IMG/VR virus record: IMGVR_UViG_3300042486_000458
Coordinates: 1-53,845 of that record
Length of the DNA stretch: 53,845 nt
Direction: 5' to 3' (one strand)
Source of the DNA: a virus
Shown in pieces: positions 7,402 to 14,443 of the stretch (the first letter of the stretch is position 1; each line of letters begins with the position of its first letter). The notes beneath the pieces were generated by a model. It saw only the letters and a program-made list of their open reading frames with translations, ran no database searches and was not told the DNA's origin. The translations under genes were made by a program, and so were the position numbers.

Positions 7402-7866
7402 ATGTTTAAATACGAACACCCAGTAAAGGACTTCATCCAAGACGCTGTGGATATTGCAACGCCGCATTTGATGACAGGAAGTGCCGCGAATAAGTTTAAA
7501 ATCGCTATTCACATGGTTTTGACTAACGTTGATGACCTGATATGGGGACGCGATGCCGCAGCAAAAGACCGCGATAAGTACAAAATAAAGGCCGCAGAGC
7601 TATCCGAGAAGCTCAAGGTATACGAAGGCATAGACAAAGGCGCGATTAAACAACAACAGCTTGAATCACGGCTTATCAAAGAGGTCCATGAAGATGCTAT
7701 CTTCGTAGGTATGGGGCAGGAAGGCGCGATACTGATTAAGGTGCTTGAAGATGGGCGGATGTTTAACGAGTATGGCGAGGTCTGGGACAAGACTGATCTG
7801 GACCACTGCGAGCGGTTCATAGAGCTGCCAGATGCTTATTATAAATGGTTTAAGGCTGTGAGGTAG
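7402..7866 (+). CDS. Hypothetical phage protein
   Basis: A 154-residue soluble protein. The start at 7402 follows AAGGAA and replaces an upstream in-frame ATG (7357) that overlaps the membrane-protein gene. Residues 50-85 are charged and probably form a coiled coil; the C-terminal half (FVGMGQEGAILIKVLEDGRMFNEYGEVW) looks like a small beta domain. Unrecognised. Confidence 0.65.
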   Translation: MFKYEHPVKDFIQDAVDIATPHLMTGSAANKFKIAIHMVLTNVDDLIWGRDAAAKDRDKYKIKAAELSEKLKVYEGIDKGAIKQQQLESRLIKEVHEDAIFVGMGQEGAILIKVLEDGRMFNEYGEVWDKTDLDHCERFIELPDAYYKWFKAVR

Positions 7867-7868
7867 TT

Positions 7869-8246
7869 ATGGAGAAAGGAGAATTAGTTAATAATTTGTG
7901 TAGAATAAATGAGCGCATTGGTCTTTTGGAATTAATGATAGCGCACAGCAAAGAAACGCTATCCAAGATAAAATTAGAACGGGCTGATCTGTCCTATAAA
8001 TTGGATGAAATTGTGCTGGCTGAAAGAGAGAAGTATGACGGCATAGAAATTTCAGACCATGGGCTTATTAGATACCTTGAGAGAAAGCATAAGCTTGACC
8101 TAGATGTTTACCGTGATGAAATTTTAACTCCAGAAAATATTAAGCGTATAAAGGATGGGGCTAAAATTATTGATTTAGGGACTGTTAAGCTTGTTATTAA
8201 AAACAACACTGTTGTAACCGTTCTCGATGCAAATATGGAGGTATGA
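7869..8246 (+). CDS. Hypothetical protein, coiled coil plus small basic domain
   Basis: A 125-residue protein. The first 55 residues are heptad-like. The second part, from ISDHGLIRYLERKHKLD to NTVVTVLDA, has the HxxxRYLER...G..K.V...TVL arrangement found in many small phage proteins and loosely recalling BrnT/RelE-fold toxins. That resemblance is weak, so no toxin call is made. It starts 2 bases after the previous stop. Confidence 0.6.
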   Translation: MEKGELVNNLCRINERIGLLELMIAHSKETLSKIKLERADLSYKLDEIVLAEREKYDGIEISDHGLIRYLERKHKLDLDVYRDEILTPENIKRIKDGAKIIDLGTVKLVIKNNTVVTVLDANMEV

Positions 8247-8350
8247 TGACCCTATGCGGATTATGCCAAGGCGCACAGAAAATAAAACTCGAGTACACAA
8301 TATGCCCCGTTTGCAATCACGCAGGGGTACGGATTTTGAAAGGAAAGTAA
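8246..8350 (+). CDS. Tiny zinc-ribbon protein
   Basis: A 34-residue protein with CGLC near the start and CPVC in the middle, a four-cysteine zinc ribbon. Adjacent ATGs at 8243 and 8246 exist; 8246 is better spaced from GGAGG at 8237-8241. It overlaps the stop of the previous gene. Confidence 0.55.
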   Translation: MTLCGLCQGAQKIKLEYTICPVCNHAGVRILKGK

Positions 8351-8351
8351 A

Positions 8352-8522
8352 ATGAACATTGAGCAAACAAAACGAGAAGAATTTAAAACGCTGTCTAAGG
8401 AATTAATTAGATGGCTAAATGAAAATTGCCACCCACACTGTGAAATACGAATAGATAATCAAAGTGCTGAACTTCTTGAGGGTCAATTTTGCGTTAGAAC
8501 AATGGCCTACATAAAGGATTAG
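8352..8522 (+). CDS. Small conserved phage protein
   Basis: A 56-residue protein with LIRWLNENCHPHCEIRID and SAELLEGQFCVRTMAYIKD. I associate this kind of sequence (WLN...HPH...ELLEG) with small phage proteins of unknown function. AAAGGAAA precedes the ATG. Confidence 0.6.
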   Translation: MNIEQTKREEFKTLSKELIRWLNENCHPHCEIRIDNQSAELLEGQFCVRTMAYIKD

Positions 8523-8526
8523 CAAC

Positions 8527-8877
8527 ATGACAACCAAACAAGAATTACCACAACCAGCGAGCGCGGCTTTGGAGGCCCTCAAGAGTTTGAATGATTTTCA
8601 AGAATTGAAGGGAACTTCAGAATACCATCCGCGTGTATTGGGCAACTTTCTTTGGATGCATAAGGAAACCATCCGCCAAGCCCTAGCGCAGGCTGCGTGG
8701 TTGCCGATCGACGAAAACACACCGAGAGACATCCCAATTCTAGGATGCGTAAGTGCGAATGGATGCAGAGATATTTTAACATTAGAAAATCCAGTTGATT
8801 GGAGATACGCAAGTTTCCCTGATTTATGGACGCCATTACCAGCCGCGCCAGTGGTGAAGGAGGGGAATAATGGCTAA
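8527..8877 (+). CDS. DUF551-like protein
   Basis: A 116-residue protein. The C-terminal half has W-L-P-I-D-E-N-T-P then DIPILG, and ends WTPLPAAP, the pattern of DUF551-type phage proteins. The N-terminal half is helical with ETIRQALAQAA. Unknown role. It overlaps the next gene by 8 bases. Confidence 0.6.
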   Translation: MTTKQELPQPASAALEALKSLNDFQELKGTSEYHPRVLGNFLWMHKETIRQALAQAAWLPIDENTPRDIPILGCVSANGCRDILTLENPVDWRYASFPDLWTPLPAAPVVKEGNNG

Positions 8878-9085
8878 AAATATAAAAGCAGACTGTGGTT
8901 CTGTAATAAAAGCGGGTGATAAAATATCATCTTCCTACGGAATACCGCCAACTCGGATTTGTGGAAATGTTTTTTCAAGAGACGGTGAGCTTTGGGTAAG
9001 CGTTGATGGAAACCACAAGCCAAAATTGGCATCTCTAAAGGAATTTAAAGAAACTTTGTTTGTAATTTATAAGGAAACACCATGA
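8870..9085 (+). CDS. Small hypothetical protein
   Basis: A 71-residue protein, mostly beta by eye (GKVISS-like turns, ELWVSVDGNHKP). A GGAGG site lies inside the upstream gene at 8860-8864. Overlaps both neighbours by a few bases. Unrecognised. Confidence 0.55.
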   Translation: MAKNIKADCGSVIKAGDKISSSYGIPPTRICGNVFSRDGELWVSVDGNHKPKLASLKEFKETLFVIYKETP

Positions 9086-9399
9086 CCAACCAACCGAGTG
9101 AGAAGATGAAGAATAACCGTGATGCTGTTCATAGAATACATTGCGGTATTAGTGTTTTGGATGGAGAGAAAGAGTATCCTCCAACTTGCAAATACGGTGA
9201 TGAAGATTGTCCTGTAGTGCTTGAATACAAAACTATCCCCGAATCTGTTATAATACCGAGGGAGGAGTTTGAGAAGGTGAAGGATTTATTGCGTAAGATT
9301 TCGTGCTTAGGAAACGGAGAGCGATTTGGTAACAGTGACGGGAATATATTAGGTCAAGAAGCCCTCGCAATATTAGAGAAGAATGGGGGTGGGGTATGA
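9082..9399 (+). CDS. Small hypothetical protein
   Basis: A 105-residue protein with four cysteines (HCGIS, TCKYGDEDC, ISC) and a helical segment PREEFEKVKDLLRKI. ATG overlaps the previous TGA (ATGA). Unrecognised; members of this gene run often mix an acidic cysteine-rich part with a helical tail. Confidence 0.55.
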   Translation: MTNQPSEKMKNNRDAVHRIHCGISVLDGEKEYPPTCKYGDEDCPVVLEYKTIPESVIIPREEFEKVKDLLRKISCLGNGERFGNSDGNILGQEALAILEKNGGGV

Positions 9400-9515
9400 T
9401 TAAATTATTAACTGGAGAACTAACTTTGAAGTATTGGCAATGGTTTTTAATTGCCATTGTTGGGCAGATACTTGGTCAATATTTTAAAGGTGTATTTACA
9501 GGATTAGGATTTTAA
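9396..9515 (+). CDS. Tiny membrane protein
   Basis: A 39-residue protein with one hydrophobic stretch (WFLIAIVGQILGQYF). ATGA overlap with the previous gene; the ribosome site GGGGGTGGGG lies in that gene. Single-pass membrane peptide of unknown role. Confidence 0.5.
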   Translation: MIKLLTGELTLKYWQWFLIAIVGQILGQYFKGVFTGLGF

Positions 9516-9516
9516 A

Positions 9517-9840
9517 ATGACGATGCCAGAGAAGATATATGTTTCGATTGGTAAAAAAGGGATACTACGCGTCACTCCGAATGAGGGTGTTTACGATAAA
9601 AACAGAGCTATTTACGTACCAGAAGCCCGAATTGCCGAGCTTGAGGCAAAACTTTCTGGAACACTAGAACAGAATAAGGGCTTTATGAGCTTGGCAAATG
9701 AAAAAATAGAGCGCATTGCCGAGCTTGAGGCGGAGGTGAGGAAGTTGAGGGATGCGCTGGAAAAGTATGCTGATCCTGAATACAACGGATATAACGCGGA
9801 CGGATCTCATGCTCGTAAAACTCTAGGAGACTCCAAATGA
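9517..9840 (+). CDS. Coiled-coil hypothetical protein
   Basis: A 107-residue protein. Residues 36-85 form a heptad coiled coil with two copies of a RIAELEA motif. The C-terminal tail is Gly/Asp/Asn-rich. Starts one base after the previous stop. Confidence 0.55.
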   Translation: MTMPEKIYVSIGKKGILRVTPNEGVYDKNRAIYVPEARIAELEAKLSGTLEQNKGFMSLANEKIERIAELEAEVRKLRDALEKYADPEYNGYNADGSHARKTLGDSK

Positions 9841-10154
9841 CCGAAGAAACACTACCGCAAAAACTGCGCATTAAAGCTGATATGATTACCCTATGCGAGC
9901 GCATACAGTGGGGTTCTGAGACTTCGCTCATGCGTGAGGCGGCGGATAGGATTGAGGAGTTGGAGGCCAGCTTAAACGTCGCTAGGATGCAGCGTGAAGG
10001 TCTAGCTCAAGCAAACAACAGCCTATCAGAGCAAAACGCAACGCTATTGAAGCGCATGGATGCCGCGATGAACTATATCAAAGCAATCGAAGGCGATGCA
10101 TACAAGTTATCTGCGGTTTATCTGATATTGAATGGGGGTAAGGATGGAGATTAA
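9837..10154 (+). CDS. Coiled-coil hypothetical protein
   Basis: A 105-residue protein; ATGA overlap with the gene before it. LMREAADRIEELEASL and the following residues form a coiled coil, and the LREAADRIEEL type of motif is common in accessory phage genes. Function unknown. Confidence 0.55.
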   Translation: MTEETLPQKLRIKADMITLCERIQWGSETSLMREAADRIEELEASLNVARMQREGLAQANNSLSEQNATLLKRMDAAMNYIKAIEGDAYKLSAVYLILNGGKDGD

Positions 10155-10332
10155 ACAAGCTGACATAAACGAGCATTACATGATAGTACCCAAACAATTG
10201 ATATTCAGCCGGCGGAGGAAATGTGTAAAATTCGCGCAAAGCGTCAAGTTGTCCTCAGACTACACATGGGATCAGTATATGATGGATCTGTATAAGATTA
10301 TGACAGGGCAGGATACCAATGAAACACCGTAA
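10144..10332 (+). CDS. Small basic hypothetical protein
   Basis: A 62-residue protein. The ATG at 10144 sits after GGGGGTAAGG and is preferred to the in-frame ATG at 10132. Basic patch SRRRKCVKFAQ. Unrecognised. Confidence 0.5.
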   Translation: MEIKQADINEHYMIVPKQLIFSRRRKCVKFAQSVKLSSDYTWDQYMMDLYKIMTGQDTNETP

Positions 10333-10489
10333 AGCACTCGCCAAGCGCATGAAAAGCACCGCTGCGGATATGCTTGCCATATCGGATGATCTGCAGGAGT
10401 ACAACGCCATGCGAGCGCATTTGTTACAGCAAGACGCAATTAGACTAAAAGAATACGCCGAGGATTTAATTATAGAAGGAGAGAAGTAG
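10319..10489 (+). CDS. Small helical protein
   Basis: A 56-residue, almost wholly helical protein (MLAISDDLQEYNAMRAHL...). Overlaps the gene before by 14 bases; an AGGGCAGG stretch precedes the start. Unrecognised. Confidence 0.5.
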   Translation: MKHRKALAKRMKSTAADMLAISDDLQEYNAMRAHLLQQDAIRLKEYAEDLIIEGEK

Positions 10490-10490
10490 G

Positions 10491-10703
10491 ATGAAAATAA
10501 AAACAGTTAATTATACATACGGCGGCATGAGCCTTGAGTTAATAGCTGAAACCGATATCGAATATATGGTTCTCAAGCAAATATTTACACACGGTGGTAT
10601 GACTATGGGTAACGGTAATACAAAAACACCTGATGGAATGGCTACTGGGTTCTATTTAAATACATCCTCTAAAAGAGAAGGAGAGGAGAGAAGTGATGGA
10701 TAG
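10491..10703 (+). CDS. Small hypothetical protein
   Basis: A 70-residue protein, Gly/Thr-rich in the centre (GGMTMGNGNTKTPDGMATGF), starting after GAAGGAGAGAAG. Unrecognised. Confidence 0.5.
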   Translation: MKIKTVNYTYGGMSLELIAETDIEYMVLKQIFTHGGMTMGNGNTKTPDGMATGFYLNTSSKREGEERSDG

Positions 10704-10884
10704 GGATGCTATAGAATTTTATGCACTTATATTAATACTTATACTTTTTTATATTATAGGAAACAATATATTCAAGAACGACACATCCGCCGATAAACTA
10801 TCCAAAATCTGCGCCATCGTTCAAGCAGACAGCGATTACATAGACAACGATTCAGAGCTTTATAAAGCGTGTGAGGGGATATGA
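10696..10884 (+). CDS. Small membrane-anchored protein
   Basis: A 62-residue protein with an N-terminal membrane segment (ALILILILFYIIGNNIF) and an acidic C-terminal part with two cysteines. GGAGAGGAG precedes the ATG; an in-frame GTG at 10693 is too close to it. Confidence 0.5.
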   Translation: MDRDAIEFYALILILILFYIIGNNIFKNDTSADKLSKICAIVQADSDYIDNDSELYKACEGI

Positions 10885-11006
10885 AAAGTTTAATGTGCTG
10901 GTTTATGGGTCACTGGTATATGATTACCTATGATTTTGATAAAACTAACTCAATCAAAGAAGCGAGATTTTATATATGCAGATATTGCGGAAAGAAAAAA
11001 AGATGA
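10881..11006 (+). CDS. Tiny Cys/His protein (possible zinc binding)
   Basis: A 41-residue protein with MCWFMGHW at the start and YICRYCGKKKR at the end, giving a Cys/His then CxxC pair. ATGA overlap with the previous gene, ribosome site GAGGGG. Too short for the usual ORF thresholds. Confidence 0.5.
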   Translation: MKSLMCWFMGHWYMITYDFDKTNSIKEARFYICRYCGKKKR

Positions 11007-11329
11007 AACATGATTACAAACAGGCGTTGGGAGTTTTTCAAGATTGGCTTGATAATGACCTTGGTGGTATTAAGGTATGCTTTCACGCGGACGCCATCCG
11101 TTCCGCGCTTGAGTTGGCAATAGCTTTACAGCCGAAGCCGATTAGTGAAGCACCGAGGGATGGGACGCCCATTCTAGCCTACAGCGAGACAAGAGGGCTT
11201 GAAAGTCCTGTCCAATGGGGGCGGTATGAGCGTTTCGATCTAAACGGATATAGTGGAGCCATAAGCAATTACGTTTATTACTATGACCTATCAGCATTGC
11301 CTAAAGTGGAGGAAACAAATGAAGATTAA
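11003..11329 (+). CDS. DUF551-like protein (second copy)
   Basis: A 108-residue protein with KPISEAPRDGTPILAYSETRG, resembling the 8527 gene's PIDENTPRDIPILG, then a VQWGRYERF segment. The N-terminal half is helical. The start at 11003 overlaps the stop of the tiny gene before it; an in-frame ATG at 10976 lies inside that gene. Confidence 0.55.
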   Translation: MKHDYKQALGVFQDWLDNDLGGIKVCFHADAIRSALELAIALQPKPISEAPRDGTPILAYSETRGLESPVQWGRYERFDLNGYSGAISNYVYYYDLSALPKVEETNED

Positions 11330-11567
11330 CCGAGAAGAGTTGAAACGCGACCTAGCCGAATTTAAACTACTACGCTGCGATGATGCTGGTGAACTACACG
11401 GCGAGAACAAAACAGTTTATAATGCGGCATTACAATTCTGGAAAATGTCCGACCCTAAGTACGTGCCGACGGAGGAGATGATAGAAGCCGCAAGGCGCAG
11501 GGATGAGACCTCGGACCTATATGTAGACATTTTCCGCGCAATGATTGCAGAACTGGTGGAGGGGTAG
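11319..11567 (+). CDS. Small helical protein
   Basis: An 82-residue charged, helical protein. GGAGG at 11308-11312 selects the ATG at 11319. The segment YVPTEEMIEAARRRDE is of the kind seen in phage early-region proteins. Unrecognised. Confidence 0.5.
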   Translation: MKINREELKRDLAEFKLLRCDDAGELHGENKTVYNAALQFWKMSDPKYVPTEEMIEAARRRDETSDLYVDIFRAMIAELVEG

Positions 11568-11570
11568 GAT

Positions 11571-11627
11571 ATGCAGGGGCATTTTGATGCTGAAATTATA
11601 CAAAAATCTGAGTTAATTTTAAGATAA
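11571..11627 (+). CDS. Possible 18-residue peptide
   Basis: A very short frame with a good ribosome site (GGAGGGGTAGG). It could be a leader peptide or chance. It fills the 71-base gap before the DHH gene. Confidence 0.2.
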   Translation: MQGHFDAEIIQKSELILR

Positions 11628-11638
11628 AGGAAAGCAAA

Positions 11639-12610
11639 ATGAATAATATTCTATGTATATATCACGGTAATTGTGCGGATGGTTTCAGCGCGGCATGGGC
11701 AATTTGGAAACGGTTTCCAGATGCTCAATTTCATGCAGGTGTTTATGGGCAAGAGCCGCCAGATGTTAAGGATAAGCACGTTGTTTTAGTAGACTTTTGC
11801 TATAAACCCGATGTTCTCGACAAGATGACGGAAACGGCTAAATCTATTCTGATATTGGACCACCATAAATCAGCAGTCGAATCCGTTCTTGCGGAGAAGA
11901 TGATTGGTATTTGTCCACCTGTTGATATGTTTAATAAATACACTGGCCCGATTACATGGGAACGTCACTTGCAAAATGTCTATCAAGATATTGGTGAGGG
12001 TATTTATAAAGCCGTGGTTTATACGCTTTTCGATATGGATCGTTCTGGCGCAATGATTGCTTGGCAATTCTTTCATCCAGAAAAAGATATACCGCAGCTT
12101 ATTAAGCACGTTGAGGATCGTGATCTATGGCGTTTCAAGTTGGGATACACGAAGGAAATACAAGCGGCTGTCTTTAGTTATCCTTACGATTTTGAGACAT
12201 GGGATTGGCTTATGTCTTATGCTGACGATGTCGATGGACATAAAAGCCTTGTGCATCAAGGTAGAGCCATAACGAGAAAGCATGAAAAAGATATTGCAGA
12301 GCTTTTGAGCGTCACAAAAAGACAAATGGTAATTGGTGAGCATGTTGTTCTTGTTGCTAACCTCCCTTACACAATGGCGAGCGATGCTTGCCATGAATTG
12401 TGTAAAATGCAAGTCCATGATTGTTTTGGTGTGTTAATTGGCGATACGCCATTCGCAGCGTCATATTATGATACTAATGACGGCAGGGTATTCTCATTGC
12501 GTTCAATTGGTGATTTTGATGTATCGGAAATAGCCAAAAAATACGGCGGAGGAGGACACAAAAATGCTGCTGGTTTCAAAATGCCAATTGGGTGGGAAGG
12601 CGATGCTTAA
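11639..12610 (+). CDS. DHH-family phosphoesterase
   Basis: A 323-residue protein of the DHH/DHHA1 superfamily (nanoRNase, pAp phosphatase and related enzymes). Motifs: HGNCADG with H9 and D14, DFCYK with D52, LDHHKSA with D74-H75-H76, a central D in DMDRSGA, and at the C-terminus the DHHA1 glycine/histidine loop GGGGHKNAAGF at about 303-313. It probably hydrolyses short oligonucleotides or pAp with Mn2+, which would recycle nucleotides. It ends the large run of small genes; GGAAAG precedes the ATG. Confidence 0.85.
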   Translation: MNNILCIYHGNCADGFSAAWAIWKRFPDAQFHAGVYGQEPPDVKDKHVVLVDFCYKPDVLDKMTETAKSILILDHHKSAVESVLAEKMIGICPPVDMFNKYTGPITWERHLQNVYQDIGEGIYKAVVYTLFDMDRSGAMIAWQFFHPEKDIPQLIKHVEDRDLWRFKLGYTKEIQAAVFSYPYDFETWDWLMSYADDVDGHKSLVHQGRAITRKHEKDIAELLSVTKRQMVIGEHVVLVANLPYTMASDACHELCKMQVHDCFGVLIGDTPFAASYYDTNDGRVFSLRSIGDFDVSEIAKKYGGGGHKNAAGFKMPIGWEGDA

Positions 12611-12650
12611 CGCCGAAGTAATCCATAACGCGGAAATGAGGTTAATATGA
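12603..12650 (+). CDS. Possible 15-residue peptide
   Basis: A short frame overlapping the DHH gene stop and sharing ATGA with the next start. A GGGTGGGAAGG stretch precedes it. It may only serve translational coupling. Confidence 0.2.
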   Translation: MLNAEVIHNAEMRLI

Positions 12651-12775
12651 AACAATCAGATGGGTACGGAATAACGGGTCTTTTATGTTTAACGCAAATT
12701 AGCAATAATTACGCTATATTTGCTGCAGCGTTAGCATTTATAATTGCTATTGTGTGTATTTGTAGGGATGAATAA
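12647..12775 (+). CDS. Tiny membrane protein
   Basis: A 42-residue protein with one membrane segment (YAIFAAALAFIIAIVCI) after GAGGTTAAT-ATG. It is the last plus-strand gene before the converging late genes. Confidence 0.45.
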   Translation: MKQSDGYGITGLLCLTQISNNYAIFAAALAFIIAIVCICRDE

Positions 12776-12802
12776 AAACCCCCGCTTTTTAGGGCGAGGG
12801 GT
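12774..12802 (-). terminator. Terminator of the late (minus) operon
   Basis: Read on the minus strand, a C-rich arm at 12795-12802 and a G-rich arm at 12778-12785 form a hairpin with a short A/T loop, followed by five T. It lies about 100 bases after the o-spanin stop and right after the last plus gene. Confidence 0.65.
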
Positions 12803-12901
12803 ACGCAGTGAGATAAGTTTATTACATTTCCGCTTGACGGGCAAGCCTAATCTTCCATCTCCATCTGAATGGCTTCCACGATGGTTATATCACCAGCGCA
12901 G

Positions 12902-13075
12902 CTACCCGCAGTTATTATTACAAACACACTCAAAAGCAGCAGCTTCATCTATTGATCCAATCCACTCGGGCCGAACGATCTGGCAATAATCATTTGAGAT
13001 TGTACTTTTTGCGCAGCTTGTCACGATAGGCAGAGTCAACACGAGAGCGAGCAATAGCTTTGTTTGCCTTGTCAA
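12902..13075 (-). CDS. o-spanin, Rz1-like outer-membrane lipoprotein
   Basis: It is encoded in a different frame inside the i-spanin gene and runs past its end, as is classical for Rz/Rz1. The lipobox LPIVTSC follows a hydrophobic stretch LLLALVLT; mature part AKSTISNDYCQIVRPEWIG and a terminal CVCNNNCG. No ATG is available. A TTG at 13075 gives a proper signal peptide (LTRQTK then hydrophobic); a GTG at 13165 would add 30 Arg-rich residues and looks less likely. With the i-spanin it fuses inner and outer membranes in the last lysis step. Confidence 0.75.
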   Translation of the reverse strand: MTRQTKLLLALVLTLPIVTSCAKSTISNDYCQIVRPEWIGSIDEAAAFECVCNNNCG

Positions 13076-13202
13076 TGTTCTCAAGCGTAGTCTCCTGTAT
13101 CTTCTCTTTCGTAGCCTGTTTCCCCGAGTTGTACGAGAAAAGCGCGACAGTGAGAACAGCCGCACTGCGTAGCATGTCCCAGATCCATCCGAATGAATTC
13201 AT
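12990..13202 (-). CDS. i-spanin, Rz-like
   Basis: A 70-residue protein: N-terminal membrane segment (SAAVLTVALFSY) then a periplasmic helical, highly charged part (KQATKEKIQETTLENIDKAN...). Short for an i-spanin but of the right plan, and the o-spanin frame overlaps its C-terminal half. Part of the lysis cassette with the endolysin and holin candidates. Confidence 0.7.
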   Translation of the reverse strand: MNSFGWIWDMLRSAAVLTVALFSYNSGKQATKEKIQETTLENIDKANKAIARSRVDSAYRDKLRKKYNLK

Positions 13203-13205
13203 GCA

Positions 13206-13418
13206 TTACTTCTTCTCTATTGGTGTGCTGTTTTTAAGCCCGTCAATTGCGTTGTTTAGCGTTTCCAGTAGCGGAATAAACGCATCATCCACTTTATTAG
13301 AGCTTGCCTTAAAGCTCTTGATAAGCGCAGTAGAACCCCACGCCAAGCCAGTCGCAATGACACCAGCAAGAAAAGTGGCAATCATTGTAGCAGTCTCAGA
13401 ATTTAAAAAATCTTCCAT
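13206..13418 (-). CDS. Holin candidate, small membrane protein
   Basis: A 70-residue protein with one long hydrophobic region (ATMIATFLAGVIATGLAWGSTALI), a charged tail ending in KK, and a location between endolysin and spanins. This fits a holin, though small membrane proteins with other roles occur there too. Starts after AAGGAGTAA. Confidence 0.5.
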   Translation of the reverse strand: MEDFLNSETATMIATFLAGVIATGLAWGSTALIKSFKASSNKVDDAFIPLLETLNNAIDGLKNSTPIEKK

Positions 13419-13423
13419 TTGTA

Positions 13424-13855
13424 TTACTCCTTTTCCAATTGAAAATGCATAGCGTCAAAAAAGCTGTTATCCAGCGTTTGACCATCTCTATCAAAATCAC
13501 CGCCCCATGTGATAGCAATGCCCTCAGCTTTACCAGCCGCGAGCATTAAACCAGCCAGTAATCCAAAGCGCGAAATCTCTTTAGCGTTACCAGCGCGGAC
13601 CGCCCCCATATCAATCGGGGACGGGTAGAGGTCAACCGCATGACCGAAGCCATCGGGTTGCCTTAGATGCCGTGATTTAAGCGTCTGTGTCGCTTTTTCT
13701 TTCAATAGCTGCTCTTGCCGCTCTGGTGTTCTTAAACCCTCTGCAACGGCAAAATCCATAACCTGCATATCCATTACTGTATGGACGACTCGGACTAAAT
13801 CAGGATGAACACCCTTTAAACGGTCTAGGCTTTGCTGTGAGAATTTGTACTTCAT
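13424..13855 (-). CDS. Endolysin, M15 L-alanyl-D-glutamate peptidase type
   Basis: A 143-residue VanY/M15-type peptidase that cuts peptidoglycan cross-linking peptides. Seen: EGLRTPERQEQLL, SRH (H63), GHAVDL (D75), WGGDFD, and DAMHFQ (H137). H63, D75 and H137 are the likely zinc ligands. The spacing between SRH and the GHAVD motif is a few residues longer than usual. There is no signal peptide, so a holin is needed for export. Shares ATGA with the upstream gene. Confidence 0.88.
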   Translation of the reverse strand: MKYKFSQQSLDRLKGVHPDLVRVVHTVMDMQVMDFAVAEGLRTPERQEQLLKEKATQTLKSRHLRQPDGFGHAVDLYPSPIDMGAVRAGNAKEISRFGLLAGLMLAAGKAEGIAITWGGDFDRDGQTLDNSFFDAMHFQLEKE

Positions 13856-14067
13856 TTCGCATACCTTCCGCGTTTATTGTTCTTACCTAACCGTTCAACT
13901 GCAATTTTTAGTATTTTTATTTCATTCTCTAATGAGATTTTATCTCGTTCACTTTTCGCCGATTCACAAAACAGATCAAGATTTCTTGACTTTAAGCGAT
14001 TGATTTCTTCAATCTGCTTATTATTGTCTGCCTTCAATTTGTTATATGTGGATTTCAATACGAACAT
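13852..14067 (-). CDS. Small coiled-coil protein
   Basis: A 71-residue protein, charged and helical throughout (coiled coil residues 5-60), basic C-terminus (NNKRGRYAK). Lies in the lysis cassette, overlapping the endolysin start. Unrecognised. Confidence 0.5.
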   Translation of the reverse strand: MFVLKSTYNKLKADNNKQIEEINRLKSRNLDLFCESAKSERDKISLENEIKILKIAVERLGKNNKRGRYAK

Positions 14068-14078
14068 GACCTATCCTA

Positions 14079-14366
14079 TCACGGGGTTAACAGACTTGCA
14101 ATCATAGCGGCAATCGCCTTTGCGTTATGCAGAGCGGCACCAACTGCGCCCGAGGCCATAGAAACGCCGAATAATACGCCGTTGGAATAGCCTTTAGCCG
14201 TATGGCGCATATTCTCCAAGTTGGAAACAATCGGCTCTATTTCCTCAATTTTCGCCCGTAATTCGCGTATATCCCGCCCTTGGTGTAATTGAGTATCCCG
14301 AACTTCTCCCAAAGTACGGCTCATAGTATCAACACTTCTAACAACGTGTTCAACACGTTCCGCCAT
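14079..14366 (-). CDS. Holin-like protein, coiled coil plus membrane segments
   Basis: A 95-residue protein if started at 14366, where AGGTGGG gives a good ribosome site; the frame also offers an ATG at 14399 but with no ribosome site and with a promoter-like element touching it. N-terminal coiled coil, then two hydrophobic stretches (GVLFGVSMASGAVGAAL and AIAAMIASLL). This plan is seen in XhlA-type/holin-associated proteins. It and the 13206 gene are the two holin candidates. Confidence 0.55.
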   Translation of the reverse strand: MAERVEHVVRSVDTMSRTLGEVRDTQLHQGRDIRELRAKIEEIEPIVSNLENMRHTAKGYSNGVLFGVSMASGAVGAALHNAKAIAAMIASLLTP

Positions 14367-14399
14367 CGCGCCCACCTGAACTTGTAGATTTGTATCCAT

Positions 14400-14420
14400 G
14401 TTATAATACCATATTTAGAG
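14400..14420 (-). promoter_or_regulatory. Late-unit element, degenerate palindrome (site A)
   Basis: On the minus strand it reads CTCTAAATATGGTATTATAAC. GGTATTATAA is one and a half arms of the 14-bp palindrome found at 20912, 32558, 38048 and 42078. The CTCTAAAT flank recurs, on the opposite strand, beside the 32558 copy. Just upstream of the holin-like gene. Confidence 0.45.
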
Positions 14421-14443
14421 TTAACATATAACTATTGAATGTG

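Noticed and set aside
7869-8246. BrnT/RelE-like toxin
   Set aside because: Only a loose similarity in the C-terminal half and no antitoxin partner beside it.
14367-14399. ATG at 14399 for the holin-like gene
   Set aside because: No ribosome site and it abuts a promoter-like element; AGGTGGG supports 14366.
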